Source of the DNA: Trichopria drosophilae
Lineage: Eukaryota > Arthropoda > Insecta > Hymenoptera > Diapriidae
Assembly: GCA_030407085.1 (NCBI GenBank)
Contig: CM059582.1
Location: 159,766,001 to 159,830,000 of the forward strand
DNA length: 64,000 nt
Direction: 5' to 3'
Positions within the stretch are counted from its first letter, which is position 1; every line of letters starts with the position of its first letter. The position numbers and the translations under genes are program-made. Shown here piece by piece: positions 32,991-45,060 of this stretch. The notes beneath the pieces were generated by a model. It did not search any database. It saw nothing but the letters and a program-made list of their open reading frames with translations, and had not been told where the DNA came from.

Positions 32991-33800
32991 TACGGAAAAA
33001 CCTTTGGGAGCGCTGCTCACCCAAACCGGGCGGGCAGCCCTCCCCCAACACTTTTAATTTTTCAAATGATGATTAAAAATATAAGGGCGTAAAGATAAAT
33101 TTTTTTTTAATAGATATCGATTCATACTATTATTAAGAAAGTTTATGCGATATTTTTAGACTATCAAATTACTTATATAGTTTATAAAGAGCGTTAAAAG
33201 CGTAAAAACCGGCACTTTTCCCATTTTAACGCTTCCGTATCAAAAACAGAGCAAAAAAGAGTAAAATTGCACTAAAGCTTTTCTGTAGAGCGTGAAATTT
33301 CCTACAAAAAAGTCACCGGCAGCGATAGTGTAACATTAATAGTTTGGCCAGAAAGAAAACACGAATTTAAACGGAATATTCCGAATATTTTACATTGGGT
33401 ATCGATCAAACTGCAAGTTGAAGTTCCAGTGTTATTTCTGGCTAAACTATTAATATTAGACTAGGGCTGCCACTGACTTTTTTGTAGGAAATTTTACGCT
33501 CTACAGAAAAGCTTAGTGCAATTTTACTCTATTTTGCTCTGTTTTTGATACGTAAGCGTTAAAATGGAAAAAGTGCCGATTTTTACGCGTTTAACGATCT
33601 TTATAAACCATATAAGTAATTTGATGGTCTAAAAATAGAGCATAAACTTTCTTAATGATTGTATGAATCCATATTTATTCAGAAAAAGATTTATTTTTAC
33701 GCTCTTATATTTTTAATCATCATTTGAAAAGTTAAAAGTGCCGCGGGAGCGCTACCCGCCCGGTTTGGGTGAGCAGCGCTCCCAAAAGTTTTTCCGTGTA
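32991..33800. mobile_element. 810-bp foldback with GC-rich tips
   Basis: Left end TACGGAAAAACCTTTGGGAG; the right end is the inverse form with TTTTTCCGTGTA. Both tips contain GGGAGCGCTGCTCACCCAAA or its inverse and CCGGGCGGG. The arms of about 370 bp are highly similar and enclose TTAATAGTTTGGCC and its inverse near the centre (about 33395). The terminus CACGGAAAAA resembles the MITE termini at 5470 and 6266. No transposase. Confidence 0.85.
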
Positions 33801-34998
33801 CGATGTATTCATATGTCACTTCAAATAGTATAAAAATGCTGATCCGTACAGAAACTTTAACGTCAGATCAGTTTTTCTACTGTTACTAAAGCTGCTACGT
33901 TCAGGCATTTTGACCGACAAAAAATAATGCATGGCGACACCTGTCGTTTATCGTAGAAACCACCCTACCACTAGACTCGGCCCGGGATAGTCCTATGATC
34001 GACAGGATATGCAAATAATAATAAGCTCAGTTAAGATATGTAACGTCAGTATCAATTTCCTGCACCTCAGTGCTTTCTCTCAAGAAAGCAATAGTCAAAT
34101 CTACTAAAAAATGACTATGTGCTATAGTGATGGCATAATTATGGCAAAGACATGGAATGTACCCAAATAAACTATCGTCTCTAGTAAGAGGTTATATTAT
34201 CAGAAATATGTATAGTCAAAATAACGATATAGTAATGTCTAATATTTTTTATTTCATGTACATAAATATTTTTTTTTTGTACAGAACATAACTCACTATT
34301 ATTTAGGTAATGATTAATTCTAAGCGTATATGAATATGGAGTTAAAGTATTTGATATTTTAAAAGTTTCATAATAAATAATAATTTAACATTTGAAGTGT
34401 GTTTATTGTACGCTTGTTAGAAATTACGTTGTTTTTGCATTATCAAAGATTACACTGTCTGCCTATATACTCTTAACTTTTAATTTCTTCTTTTATATAT
34501 ATATATATAGACATTCTATTCTACGATTAGGTTGCAAGAATCATTAGTTTTGCAAACCTATCTAGAAAGAATCCTTAGGAAAATATACATAAAATACGTG
34601 AATAAATATTGCATTGTTATGTTCTATAAAATGTTTGACTAAACACATATTTTTCTCAAACATACTGTATCTTAGGGTCTAACTACCTTAAATGCGCAAA
34701 TAGAAGAATTTATACATTGTCTTTCAATTTGACTGAAAAAGTCTACGCTAGAATGAAGGTTTTATGTATAAAAACTCAAAACGCCAGAAGCGCACCTCCA
34801 AGATTATCGAATGCTCATGAGAAAAGAAACAAAGCGTTGACAAAAATTTGTTTGGCATCAATTTTGCAAAATTGAATTGTAGTAAAATCACCTTGGTATT
34901 AATTCAGTCCAGTTTTATCATATTCAGTTCATTTTCTGGTTAAGTTACGTGGTCTAAAACTGTATGCAGCAGAAATGTCCACAAATTATATAATAACT
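33801..34998. other. AT-rich sequence, no gene seen
   Basis: A short TA microsatellite lies near 34495-34510. A GC-richer patch at 33930-34000 contains a 19-codon ATG frame (MATPVVYRRNHPTTRLGPG) followed by TAG. No gene is supported. Confidence 0.4.
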
Positions 34999-34999
34999 A

Positions 35000-35147
35000 C
35001 ACAGAAAAAAAAAGTTTTAAAATTGTTACAAATTAAAGTGGCTTAAAAATAGTGCATACGTTTGTTTTTGTCTAATCGGGCTCGTTTTTGTTACATCTTA
35101 AATGTAGCCCATCAATGGTCTTAAATTAACACATATTTTTTCAGTGT
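35000..35147. mobile_element. 148-bp MITE related to the element at 51361
   Basis: Ends CACAGAAAAAAAAAG and TTTTTTCAGTGT. It contains GTTTTAAAATTGTTACA and GTTACATCTTAAAT, which recur in the same order at 51375-51400. It therefore belongs to the same family, with most of the larger element's interior missing. Confidence 0.6.
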
Positions 35148-36539
35148 AACCACAAATCAGTAAATCAGTTTTTTGTTACAAAACTGTCTAAATCTTGGAT
35201 ATAAATAAATAGATTGAAGCTGTTCACATATTTGTCTAAAAGACCTGCCTAATAACTGTTCAGAAAGGTTATTCAAAATATATATAGCAATCCTTAGCTT
35301 ATGTTGTTTATGTTGTTTTGTTCACTATTAAAAATGTCATGAAACTTACATGAATGTACATTCAATGTACAGTACATTCATTCTTCTAAAGGTGTTTATG
35401 TACTCTCTAAATTCCTTGGAGTGAAAATTGAGGCACTCTTTTATTAAGAATGACAACTTCACTCTAAGAAGAGTGACATGCATAATGTACACAATAAATA
35501 TATTAGAAATAATAATTATAAAAATGTAATTCACTAATAATAATAATAATAAGTTTTATTTAACCAATTTCTATGTCTGAAAAATAAATACATTTTATCT
35601 AATGATTCTGAGGGTTGAAATTTCAAGTGACGGAACGAAGACATCAAAAAATATAATAACATGAAAAAATGGAACAGTAACACAAAGAAAGAAATCACAT
35701 TTTACTATTATTTATTTAATTAATTTATTTGATAATGTAGTTTTCTTTTTAATATACATGCTGTAGTGGAGGTTAGGCAGAAACAGTCAAAAATAAATCA
35801 CATTCTTCTTCTTTTCATTGGAGCCTTAATGACGCGGTAGCTAAGGTATGTTAATTTTTAAAAAGCGCAAATTTTTCTGACAGTATCGGTCGAACCTCCA
35901 TAAAAGTACGGGAAAATGAAACGACTCTATTAAGTAAAATCATTAAATAAATAATAATAAAATGTAATTTTCCATTCTTTTTCCAATTTCACAAGTTTTT
36001 CGAATTGTACCTGCTGATGGTTTTCTTAGTGTCACGTGAATAAATGGCATCAATGGTTAAATCAAATTTCGATGGTTTCATTTCCTGTTTAATAAAATAT
36101 ACCTCGTTTTTGTGGATGCTTCGTCGTGTCGCTTCGCGAAATCGTTTCGTGGACTTTCGCACACGATTGTGATTCTGCTCCTTTCTTCAATTTGCATATC
36201 TTATGTAAAGATTGTGTATAGATCACATATGTTCAATATCATACATAATCTATACCTGGATGATTATAATTTATTCATAAATTTTTTTACTTGGGAAATC
36301 AATGCAGAATACATTTAATGAATGGAGAGTCGTTGCAGAGTTTCATTAATAATTCGCAGATCAATTCGTTTATATCATTAAAGAGTAAGTTAAAAAAAAA
36401 AATAATTGTTTTGGTTAGTATTATCAACTGAACGAGGTTTTTAATGTCCCATACACCTGTTTCTTGAATAGCAGTTAATGCCATCGCGCATGGCATATGA
36501 CACACGGGGAAATTAGGCATATGCTTTTAAAAATCCGAC
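35148..36539. other. AT-rich sequence, no gene seen
   Basis: A short (TAA)n microsatellite is at 35535-35551. No exon is supported. The ORFs at 35346-35534, 36112-36318 and 36299-36520 are AT-driven. Confidence 0.45.
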
Positions 36540-36860
36540 AAAGAAACGGTTTCCATTTAAATAATCCGACTAACGTCTTGGCTGTTCGGTTAGCAGGTCT
36601 ACCGGTACTGTAATTTCCGGCACGTTCCGGCCAAGGGGCCCCCTACAGGTGCACCCCATGCAAAGTTGCCCCTAGTACGTGGTGTTTGCCCCGTGCGTAG
36701 CGCCTTTCACGGTTGGTGCGCTTTCTTAACGATCACCCGCGAACACGATTTCCGTCTATTCTACCAACCGTCCGCCTTATCTCGGAAGATATTCCAACCG
36801 ACTTCTGGTAACGGCCAACGGTTTTTACCGTACATTTTAACTGATTATCTCTTTGTCATG
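36540..36860. promoter_or_regulatory. CpG- and GC-rich island E
   Basis: Contains GGCCAAGGGGCCCCCTACAG, several CCGG and CGAAC words and an open frame from 36666 (TTG/CTG-type start, no domain). Flanks are AT-rich. A candidate regulatory element. Confidence 0.3.
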
Positions 36861-37039
36861 CTCGACCTATCGATTTCTGCAAAGTACATTTAAAATTACG
36901 CAATTTTTTAATACTATACAATGTTACCCATTATGCAGTACCGCGAATGCTGGACCATCTTAGAAACCAACACAAGAATGAATAGTAGTTTCTTCTCATA
37001 AACGTTCGCAAACGTTCAGATGATATCCTGGAGTACAAT

Positions 37040-37650
37040 TTACCCATTAACGCCTGAATAACCCAAAATTGAACCGCGACTTTGGGTTCCCAAATTTTAA
37101 TCAAATCGCTGTTAGTTTTTTACCTCATTTGCTTGATGTTTTTGGGTATCCTCTACACCAATGAACCATTAAAAATGGGCAAATTTTCGAAAAAAGTCCG
37201 AAATCCTTGAATATATAATTTAACAAATTATCGAACGTCATGGGAATAAAATAAAGTAAACCATTCTGTTAATGAGTAGAACAAGTAAATTGCCGATGTT
37301 ATCAACTTTGAGAGGCTCGTATTTGCAGGAAAAAATTTTTTAAAGCAAACTACCCTCATATTTTTAAAGTACAAATATTAATATCACGTTTGTATAGCCA
37401 TCTATTGCATATAGAAACCATTTTACTGGTTAGAAACGGTTGTTTTATAAAAATCGCGACTTTTTTCGAAAATTTGCCAAAAAAAAAAGTACAAGATCAC
37501 ATTTTTTCCTTTTTTTAACGGATGCATCGTATAGAGGACGCCCAAAAAAATCAAGAAAATGTAGTGGGGTAAAAAAAAGTTACAAGGTGGTTTAGGCGGA
37601 CCCCAATGTGCTAAATAATTTTTGATATACTGGAAATGTAAGCAGAAGCA
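37040..37650. mobile_element. Foldback of the CCCATTAACGCCTGAATAA family
   Basis: The left arm starts CCCATTAACGCCTGAATAAC. Its CTTGATGTTTTTGGGTATCC and GGCAAATTTTCGAAAAAAGT words recur inverted at about 37470-37556. The right terminus is uncertain. A second member at 55747 has the same start directly after TTAA, which suggests piggyBac-like ends. Confidence 0.6.
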
Positions 37651-38311
37651 AGGTTTAACAATTTTGAAATCCCATGCAATCATCGTAAGTTTTGTCGGAA
37701 TTGTCTGATTCGCAAACATAAATAGTTAAAAAATTATAGACAAAAAAGGGAGAAAACTAATTTGATACCACATTCTTTCAGAAAATTATCTACATCTATT
37801 TTGAAGGTTGTAATAATGTTATAGAAAAAATAGTTCATTGAACTATTTTAAAAAAGGGTATATATTTCAGGAAATAAAGTGGGTAGTCATCTAACTAGAA
37901 CAAGTATTTGTGAATTTATGGTGCATTCCATGTAAAAAGGAGCCTTTTTTTGGACGCTTTTTTTTTAATTTTTGCATTCATCACATATCATTCGGGTAAA
38001 TAATTATTGACGTTTAGCCCGTACAAAAAAATTGTATTCCTCCATAAAAAAATTTAGAGTATTTATTAATTTTTTCCAATTTGTAATAGTGTCTTTTTTA
38101 GTTAATTTTTTAAAATATCGAGTGAGTAGATTTTTCACGGACTTTCTCTTTGACATATTTATTTTTAATTACGTTGATTATCTTAGTGAAATATCGTTTT
38201 TAAATTTTTATTATATAATTTTTTGTCACTGACAACTGAAAGTTCAAAAAATATAGAAAATTATATTTTTTATAAATTATTATAGCTTACGAAGAATGTG
38301 ATGAACATGCG
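37651..38311. other. AT-rich sequence, no gene seen
   Basis: Nothing supported beyond AT-rich open frames. Confidence 0.45.
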
Positions 38312-38494
38312 ATGGGGAAAACACGGGATGAAAGGTTTAATGTGTTAAGAATGGTTTTAAAAATATATGTCGAAAAGAAGGCACGTGAATGGCATGTAGA
38401 CAAGCATACTTCAGGGGCTTCCTACGTGCGCAGTGTACCTGACCAAAACTTCGTCAATTTTTATCGTAGAGGGACGACCTTTTTTCATTTTTAA
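38312..38494 (+). CDS. Unrecognised ORF, possible exon
   Basis: ATG with G at -3 and +4; 60 codons, rich in charged residues (MGKTRDERFNVLRMVLKIYV at the start), unlike the local AT-driven peptides. The frame is open 13 codons upstream of the ATG, and an acceptor-like TTATTATAG precedes it at 38285. It ends in a normal stop. No domain recognised. It may be an exon or a relic. Confidence 0.2.
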   Translation: MGKTRDERFNVLRMVLKIYVEKKAREWHVDKHTSGASYVRSVPDQNFVNFYRRGTTFFHF

Positions 38495-40167
38495 CAAAAT
38501 TTAGTACTCTTCAACATGAATGTACATATGTACCTGTATTTAGATTATTCTGTTAGGAAAAACTTGAAAATATCTCGCATTTAATTTCTAAGTTGACGAC
38601 ATCATTTTTGGTATTTTTATTAATATTAGTGAAATATATATGTCCATTTTATTTCAATGTGAATATATAACGCAATTGATAGTGTGCGGTAAGTGATAAT
38701 GAGACAAAATTAAGTAATACTAACGTACTTGATACCTAAATTTCAAAACACACGAGCGTATTGTATTCACGTATTTTGAAATGGGTATTTCAATTGAAAA
38801 AAAAAATTAAAATTAAAATAAATGGAATTGGTGTTGAAAGTTCATCTTCTTTACAACGCGGGTATTAATCCATACAAATAAAAGTTTGTAATTCTGTATA
38901 CCGCTGGCGTTAGCGTCATCCAACATATACCCAGCGAAGTCGGTGGTACTTCGGCATACTTTTTATTAGTTTATAAAAACTTATAATAATAAACAACGCC
39001 AACCGATATTTTACTAAATTAAAAAATGATGAAAGATAGTAAGTTAGTAATCAAGAACGTGCAGAGTTCGTTGCATATGAAACGTTCGCAATATGTAAAA
39101 CGTGTTTACATTTTCAATATCACAGTAAAGAATGTAATTGTAATCATTTAGTAATAAAGTAAACATTGTAAGTGACTTGTCTGACTTACTTCCAGTATAC
39201 CAGCACTTATCCCGCAATGCAATTTGTCACAATTTGTTATTATAACTTGAGATTATAGACGGGTGATCCATCATATCTATAAATCAGCAACTAATCCGCA
39301 GTAATATTCAACCTCAAATTGACTCTTAATGACATTCCAATGATAAGTTTTCTTATTTCATGAATTGTAATTTTATAGGTACGAGTTGATAACGTAAACC
39401 ACAGTAAATTATTTACTTGAAAAGAATATATAATTGGGGAATGACATCTGGGTTGGGATAATGCTATATCCTACACACTTAGCACTATCAATGTCAGAGA
39501 GCGGCTAGAACAAGTTTTGTGCTTTCAATCAATTTTCGGAACATCCAAAGTTTTATTGTCCTTGTAAAGAAGATTTGTTAACTTGGGAGGAACCAATACC
39601 AAAGTAAATATGTATTGCTATTATGTGGTTAATCATCAATTAATTCCCGAATGGACCAGCTCATTTCCTAACTGGTTTATCTGAAACGCACAGTGATATG
39701 AAATAACACTTGTTCTCAGAGCTTGTGCAACTGAACTTAGGGTTTGGACACTTTTCTTTTAATCAGGAAAATAACTCTTTTGTGTTAGTTTCGCCAATTT
39801 TCGTAAACTAAAATATTGTTTATTTTCAGAACGTCAGGCTAGAAGCGAAGGTCTGATACAGGCAAATATAATTTGAAATATGTGTTCAAGCTCCACAAAA
39901 TTATGTATAATTGCAAGTAAAAAAGAAATATGAATTTCATATAAAAAAAATTAATTCCGTCTTTTCATCTCATAGCAAATCCCAGCCATGACTGCATTTC
40001 ATAAAAAAATTATTTAACACTTTTTGCCCAAAATGAGAGTAGCAGGTATGTCAATATCAGTTCAGTTTCTACAGTCGAAAGATTTTTTTTTTAATTTTGC
40101 AAAATCCATTTCCGATTATTTTAAAATGTGCTCTATCAATTTCCTTCGAGAGAATGGTCGAAAAATG
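38495..40167. other. AT-rich sequence, no gene seen
   Basis: No supported feature. A modestly GC-richer patch with GCTGGCGTTAGCG lies near 38905. Confidence 0.4.
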
Positions 40168-40244
40168 ACTATTTCTGCAAAAATTGCAAAAAAGACTATT
40201 TCTGCAAAAATTGCAAAAAAGACTATTTCTGCAAAAAAAAACAC
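40168..40244 (+). repeat. 27-bp tandem repeat, about 2.7 units
   Basis: ACTATTTCTGCAAAAATTGC plus AAAAAAG repeats exactly at 40168 and 40195, with a partial third at 40222. Two frames read through it, because the period is a multiple of three, and produce the ORFs at 40024 and 40128. These are not genes. Confidence 0.9.
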
Positions 40245-41702
40245 AATTATTTATTTCGTTGGGTATGCGTGTTTAAATTAATTAGTATTTGTAGACATAT
40301 GTACAATGAACAAAAATCTAATTTTCTTTATAATATACGCACAATGTAGATTTTCATATATTAATTATTTTTTTTTATATTTTTAACGCATACATAAATC
40401 TGCCATACCGAATTTTTTTAGTACGAATTCGAATCCGTTATCAGTGTTCCGAGAAATCTGTTAATGTGCTGCGCATTTTGGAAACTTTATCACTTCAGCT
40501 ATCCACAAAAACTGCCCAATAAATTTTTCGCATTTTCAATTTTGAAAAGCCGAGGTTGGGTTCGTCATCAGTGGTACGTTAAGTATGCATTTAATTAATA
40601 AAGAATAAGAATAATTTAGAAAAACGGTCCCATCTTCATTCTACGAAAAGTTATGGTCACAGAATTTTCAATGATCCAATTTCGTCATGTTAAATTATAT
40701 TTACTCTAATAGCATTAAATTTTGTATTTAATAACTTAACAATAATAATAATAAAAGCTAATTTATAAGAAACGACCACGAGCGTTATGGGAGGCTATAT
40801 CTGCATATACAGAGATTAATTTCAATGTAAAAACACAAATTTGTCGTATTGAATTCAAAAATGAAAGAATGATTGCCTTGAAATGGATTGTAAATTCAGG
40901 ACAGTAATGAATATTTTGATATTATTAGTTATGCTGAGCGTATCATGAATTAAAAAAGAATTTGTTTCAAAAGAGCAAAGTCATAAACCCAAAGTAGTTA
41001 CGTAAGAAGAACTGTTATTTGATCAAATCTACAGCACACGACTTAGTTTTCGAAAGTAAACGATGTGTCTGAAGCCGAACGACATCGATTGTTCTTTACA
41101 CTACAATCATGTCAAAATCTAAAGCTAACGAATCCGGATGTGCTATATAGATCAAGAGCTCTTTGTGCTGTCTTTTGGTATATGGAAGGTCACCTATTAA
41201 GAGAAATCCGACCTGGAAATACAATGTCACCCACGTGCCATCTGTCTACTATTTTTCCTTATACCCGTACCGTCATACATAATGTGTTCAGTTTTTCTAT
41301 TTGATATTTCTTCAGAACCAATAACATGTTTATAATTTCAAAAATGCTACGCGAATATAGTGATACCCACCTAAATATTACTTATAAAAGATTTTATTAT
41401 CGTTGGGTTTTATACTCGTATTTAACCTAAGCTCTCCTGACGAGCCATCAAGAATCGTAGTAATTGCGCGAATCACTGCGTGTGGATTAATTTTTAATAA
41501 GAAACCAACAAATATTTAAACACTTTTTAGTCTTATGGCGATGTGTTTGGAATTAATTATCAAAACTCACGTTCATGAGGCATAATGCAAAACTTACATC
41601 TGAAAACTGAAAAGTAATTGTGCTAATTATTGTATTGTTTGATTGATTAATATAAAAAATATATCTATATGATATTTTTAAATTAGTGCTATTAAATTAC
41701 AG
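40245..41702. other. AT-rich sequence upstream of the terminal exon
   Basis: Probably intron if the exon at 41703 is real. A frame open from 41047 to 41304 lacks an ATG until late and has no recognised domain; it is not called. Confidence 0.35.
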
Positions 41703-41848
41703 GAACTGGGCAGCTACTACATGCAGCAGGTCAATTAACTCAAGGAGTCAGAAATTATGATGCAGGGTGTGTGAATACTATTCAACATAGTTCAATGAGT
41801 CAGTTTGCTGGGAGCCAACTAAATGTACAGAAGATTGAAGTGAATTAA
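41703..41848 (+). CDS. Terminal exon of an unrecognised protein-coding gene
   Basis: Acceptor ATTAAATTACAG ends at 41702. With two bases completing a split codon, 48 codons then run to TAA at 41846-41848; the other two frames stop early. The peptide begins TGQLLHAAGQLTQGVRNYDA and ends SQFAGSQLNVQKIEVN. It is rich in Gln, Ser, Asn and Gly, unlike the Phe, Ile, Lys and Leu peptides of random frames here. An AATAAA follows at 42035. This suggests the C-terminal tail of a multi-exon plus-strand gene entered in phase 1. I do not recognise the family, and upstream exons are not securely identified. Confidence 0.45.
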
Positions 41849-42034
41849 TGGGACAAATTAAACAGTATATATCCTGGTTCCGTGATTTGATTTATATATA
41901 AACCACATATTTGAAGATTTAGTGGGTTCACAAATGAAAATAACTGATATGCTCAGTGTATTATTGTGACTATTACTTATTAAGTGACATATGCAACAAT
42001 TTTGAAAAAATTTGTAATGTACATTTTAAACTTA

Positions 42035-42040
42035 AATAAA
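42035..42040 (+). terminator. Polyadenylation signal
   Basis: AATAAA, 187 bases after the stop of the exon at 41703-41848. More AATAAA words lie at 42080-42105 in an AT-rich run, so the cleavage site cannot be fixed. Confidence 0.4.
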
Positions 42041-44719
42041 CATGAAAGTGAAGTAATAATATCATATGCATTTATTGATAAATAAATAACAATAAATAAT
42101 AAATAAGACTGTCACTGTACGATTATGAAAATAAAATTTAATACAAATTCAATATCGGTATACTTATAATAACTTATAAATAATAAAATTAAAGACAAAT
42201 GCCTACGATACTTGTTAGTTATATACTAGAGCTTACGTAAAACTTTAATTTTTTGTGTAATATTTATAGGTTGAAGTTTATACATAACAGTTTTATGCTG
42301 TTTGAATTGTCTAATACAATATTTACTGGATTAAAAAAATGCACAATTTCTTTAATAAAAAATCTACAGTCGGCAGTAATCACCATAAACTTCATAAAAC
42401 ATAAGACATGAATAAGTACTAAAGGATGAAATTGCACTAACATGTCTAAAAATGATTTAAAGTGAAGTTTGAAACTGAAAATTGTAACTGTTATTTTTAA
42501 AAATGTTTCAATAACTGGGACTCTTACTGCCCCACATAATTGAATAGAATTAATTCGATACTGATAAAATCACAAACTTGTGAGTATACATCTGTATTTT
42601 ATGAAGGCCTTGCAGTATACTTGCAGTATACTTGACCTGCAGTACACAACAATAAAAAGAATACAATTTAACAAAATTTAAACAAAAATGGCAAAGTGCA
42701 GTTAGAATGTTTTCTATTATTTATATTTTAAAATACCATAATCTTCCACCGTGAATTTATGGATTATTGTTTATGGGCTACGGATGCAATCCGTATACTA
42801 ATTATATTCAGGATTTCACCTCCCCATAAGAATTTTGTCCGAACTGTGACGAACTCCAAACTGGCCCTCAACCAAGTCACGTGGACAGAATCCGGTAGAG
42901 TTAAGTGAATTTGATCTGGATTAGATGCAGTTGGTTTTGGTTTTAGCTTTATCGAGAATCATTGGTAGAATAATTTTGGAATCCTAATTAATAGAGCGTA
43001 TAAAAATCTACTAGATTTTTTTGTTACAGCTTGTGCGGATTAAATAAACTCTATCCTTAAAAAAATGGAACGCCAAAGGTGGATGATCTTTGGAGGATAA
43101 TTGGATACTAAACTTCAATCTAAATATCAAATAGAAATTCATTTATGTATTGAGGACAACGGAGCATTTACTCCTAGCGACGACAACGGTAACTACTGCA
43201 AAAGAGAATTTACCTAATCAATTAGGCCAGACCTTTCATTTTTTCTAGTAAAATCTGGGCTATTCTATATATACCGAACCTTTTTTTACTGTTTCCCCAA
43301 TTACAATTTTGTATTTATTATTTCTGAATTTTGTACAGCATGTTTATACTGAATTAGTCACTGATTTGTCTCTTCATCAAAAGTGATCATTTGTTGTAAA
43401 AACTAATCAAGTAATTAAATACACCTCTTTTTTATATTTTACACTGAACTATTGGTTAGTATCTGAAATTGTTAAATACACTTTTGTGCCTGAAGAAAGT
43501 ACTAAAAATCAATCCTCTGCTAATATTCCCGTATTAATTGACTAGTTATGCACGTAGGTAATGTTTCGGCTTTATGTAAGATCGATTGTCGTAATCGAAG
43601 TAACGTGCCCGGAGAAAGTCGTAAACTCCTGGACTGACTAACAGTGAGTTTCTTGATAGCGATTGTTAGTAGGGAAAGGACGAATTTCGCGAAGGATATC
43701 GAGAATGAAGATGGTCCTGCACTGATAACGAGGCACTAAGATACTGTAAAGCTTAGTAGGAAGCAGCGTATCGTGATTGGGATCTTATTTCATTCACGGC
43801 CACCCATTCGCCCAGTATACGTAAGACTCCAGATAGCTTTAATCTGGTGTTATCTTCGAAGCCGATTATTCCGTTGGGATAAACCTCAGGGTGACCAAAT
43901 GTAAATTATAAAGTACGTTTTCAACTCATTATAATTTTGGTAATTCACGGTTATAATTGTTGTAAGATATGACCAACTTTGCTTAGTCGTCTTCATACTG
44001 TTAAATTAAGACAAATTATTTCATACGATGTAATCTACTGCTTTTTTACCACAATGCGTAAAGTGAGTTGGAAAGAGCTCTGGAAGACCTTTTGAAGTAT
44101 GGACCGGTCAGCGAAAGGCTTCTTCGGTGTATTTTTATTATGATACAAATTTTGCATAATGGGTACATCAAAATTCATGAAAATTCAAGTTAGGTTCAGT
44201 TATATTGAAAACTACAACGCATTTTAAATTATTTTTCGAATTATTTACTATTTAAGGCATTTCTCGTTCATAATCGAAATAAAGTGGTAACTTTTATATT
44301 TTTAAAGTGATGTGTGATATTGGCACTTATTTTTGTTCAGTTTGATAGTATGATTTAGATTTAATATAAAACTTTTAATTTATATATAAATTTATTTGTA
44401 TATAAATTATAAATATATAAATTTGAAACCATGTTCAGGTTCATATGTAGTATATTTATATTAAGACATTTTTCGTTTAGTTTGGACAAGAAATATGTCA
44501 AATTGGCACAGAAATAGTTTCTGATAATAAAATGAATTAATGCATTAACTTAAAATGAGCAATGTTATTTGATGACGTATTCGGTTGTGCAGTTTATAAA
44601 TATTGCAGGCGTACTACTGTGACATAACATGATGAAAACAGCATTTATTCCTGACTAAATTCTATTCACTTATAAATGAAAATTAGTATGCATCGGAAGT
44701 CTCATGATCTTCAGTTTTT
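42041..44719. other. AT-rich sequence, no gene supported
   Basis: GCAGTATACTT is directly repeated near 42612. A GC-neutral stretch at 43560-43890 could be conserved sequence, but no exon can be defined. A 38-codon open segment ends at 43215 (DNGAFTPSDDNGNYCKREFT); it has an acceptor-like CAAATAG inside and is too weak to call. Confidence 0.4.
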
Positions 44720-45060
44720 CGAAAGCTGGATAAAACAGCACTGTGCGACGACGATGGCGGCTGCACTCACTTTAATCTGTGGTGGATGAAAAAAAAATAT
44801 ACGCACGGTGCGGGGGTGGGAAATAAATCGATGAAAAGCCGTGGCGCACGGGAAAAGTGTCGACGACACGCAAGCGGACAATGAGATATTAATACCCCCA
44901 TTCGGTTTCGATTTCCTGGAAAAACGGTTGATGGAGATCAAATTACGAGCGACAACGGAAGGCCGTCGCAATAAATCAGCCGTGCGAACGTATCGAGTCC
45001 AAGTATCTGGATTAATATGCGGTAGTTTCTTTTTCACTATCTTTCAAGAATTACGCACTC
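44720..45060. promoter_or_regulatory. CpG-rich island F
   Basis: Locally CpG-rich with open frames on both strands (44711-45037 minus, 44841-45122 plus). The plus frame starts with GTG; its first ATG is at 44931 (MEIKLRATTEGRRNKSAVRT). No domain recognised. Regulatory element or exon cannot be separated. Confidence 0.3.

Noticed and set aside
40024..40349. Two overlapping frames with peptide repeats
   Set aside because: Produced by the 27-bp tandem repeat, whose period is a multiple of three.
41065..41304. 79-codon open frame
   Set aside because: GTG start, no ATG until late, no domain; may be intronic. Kept only as a remark.
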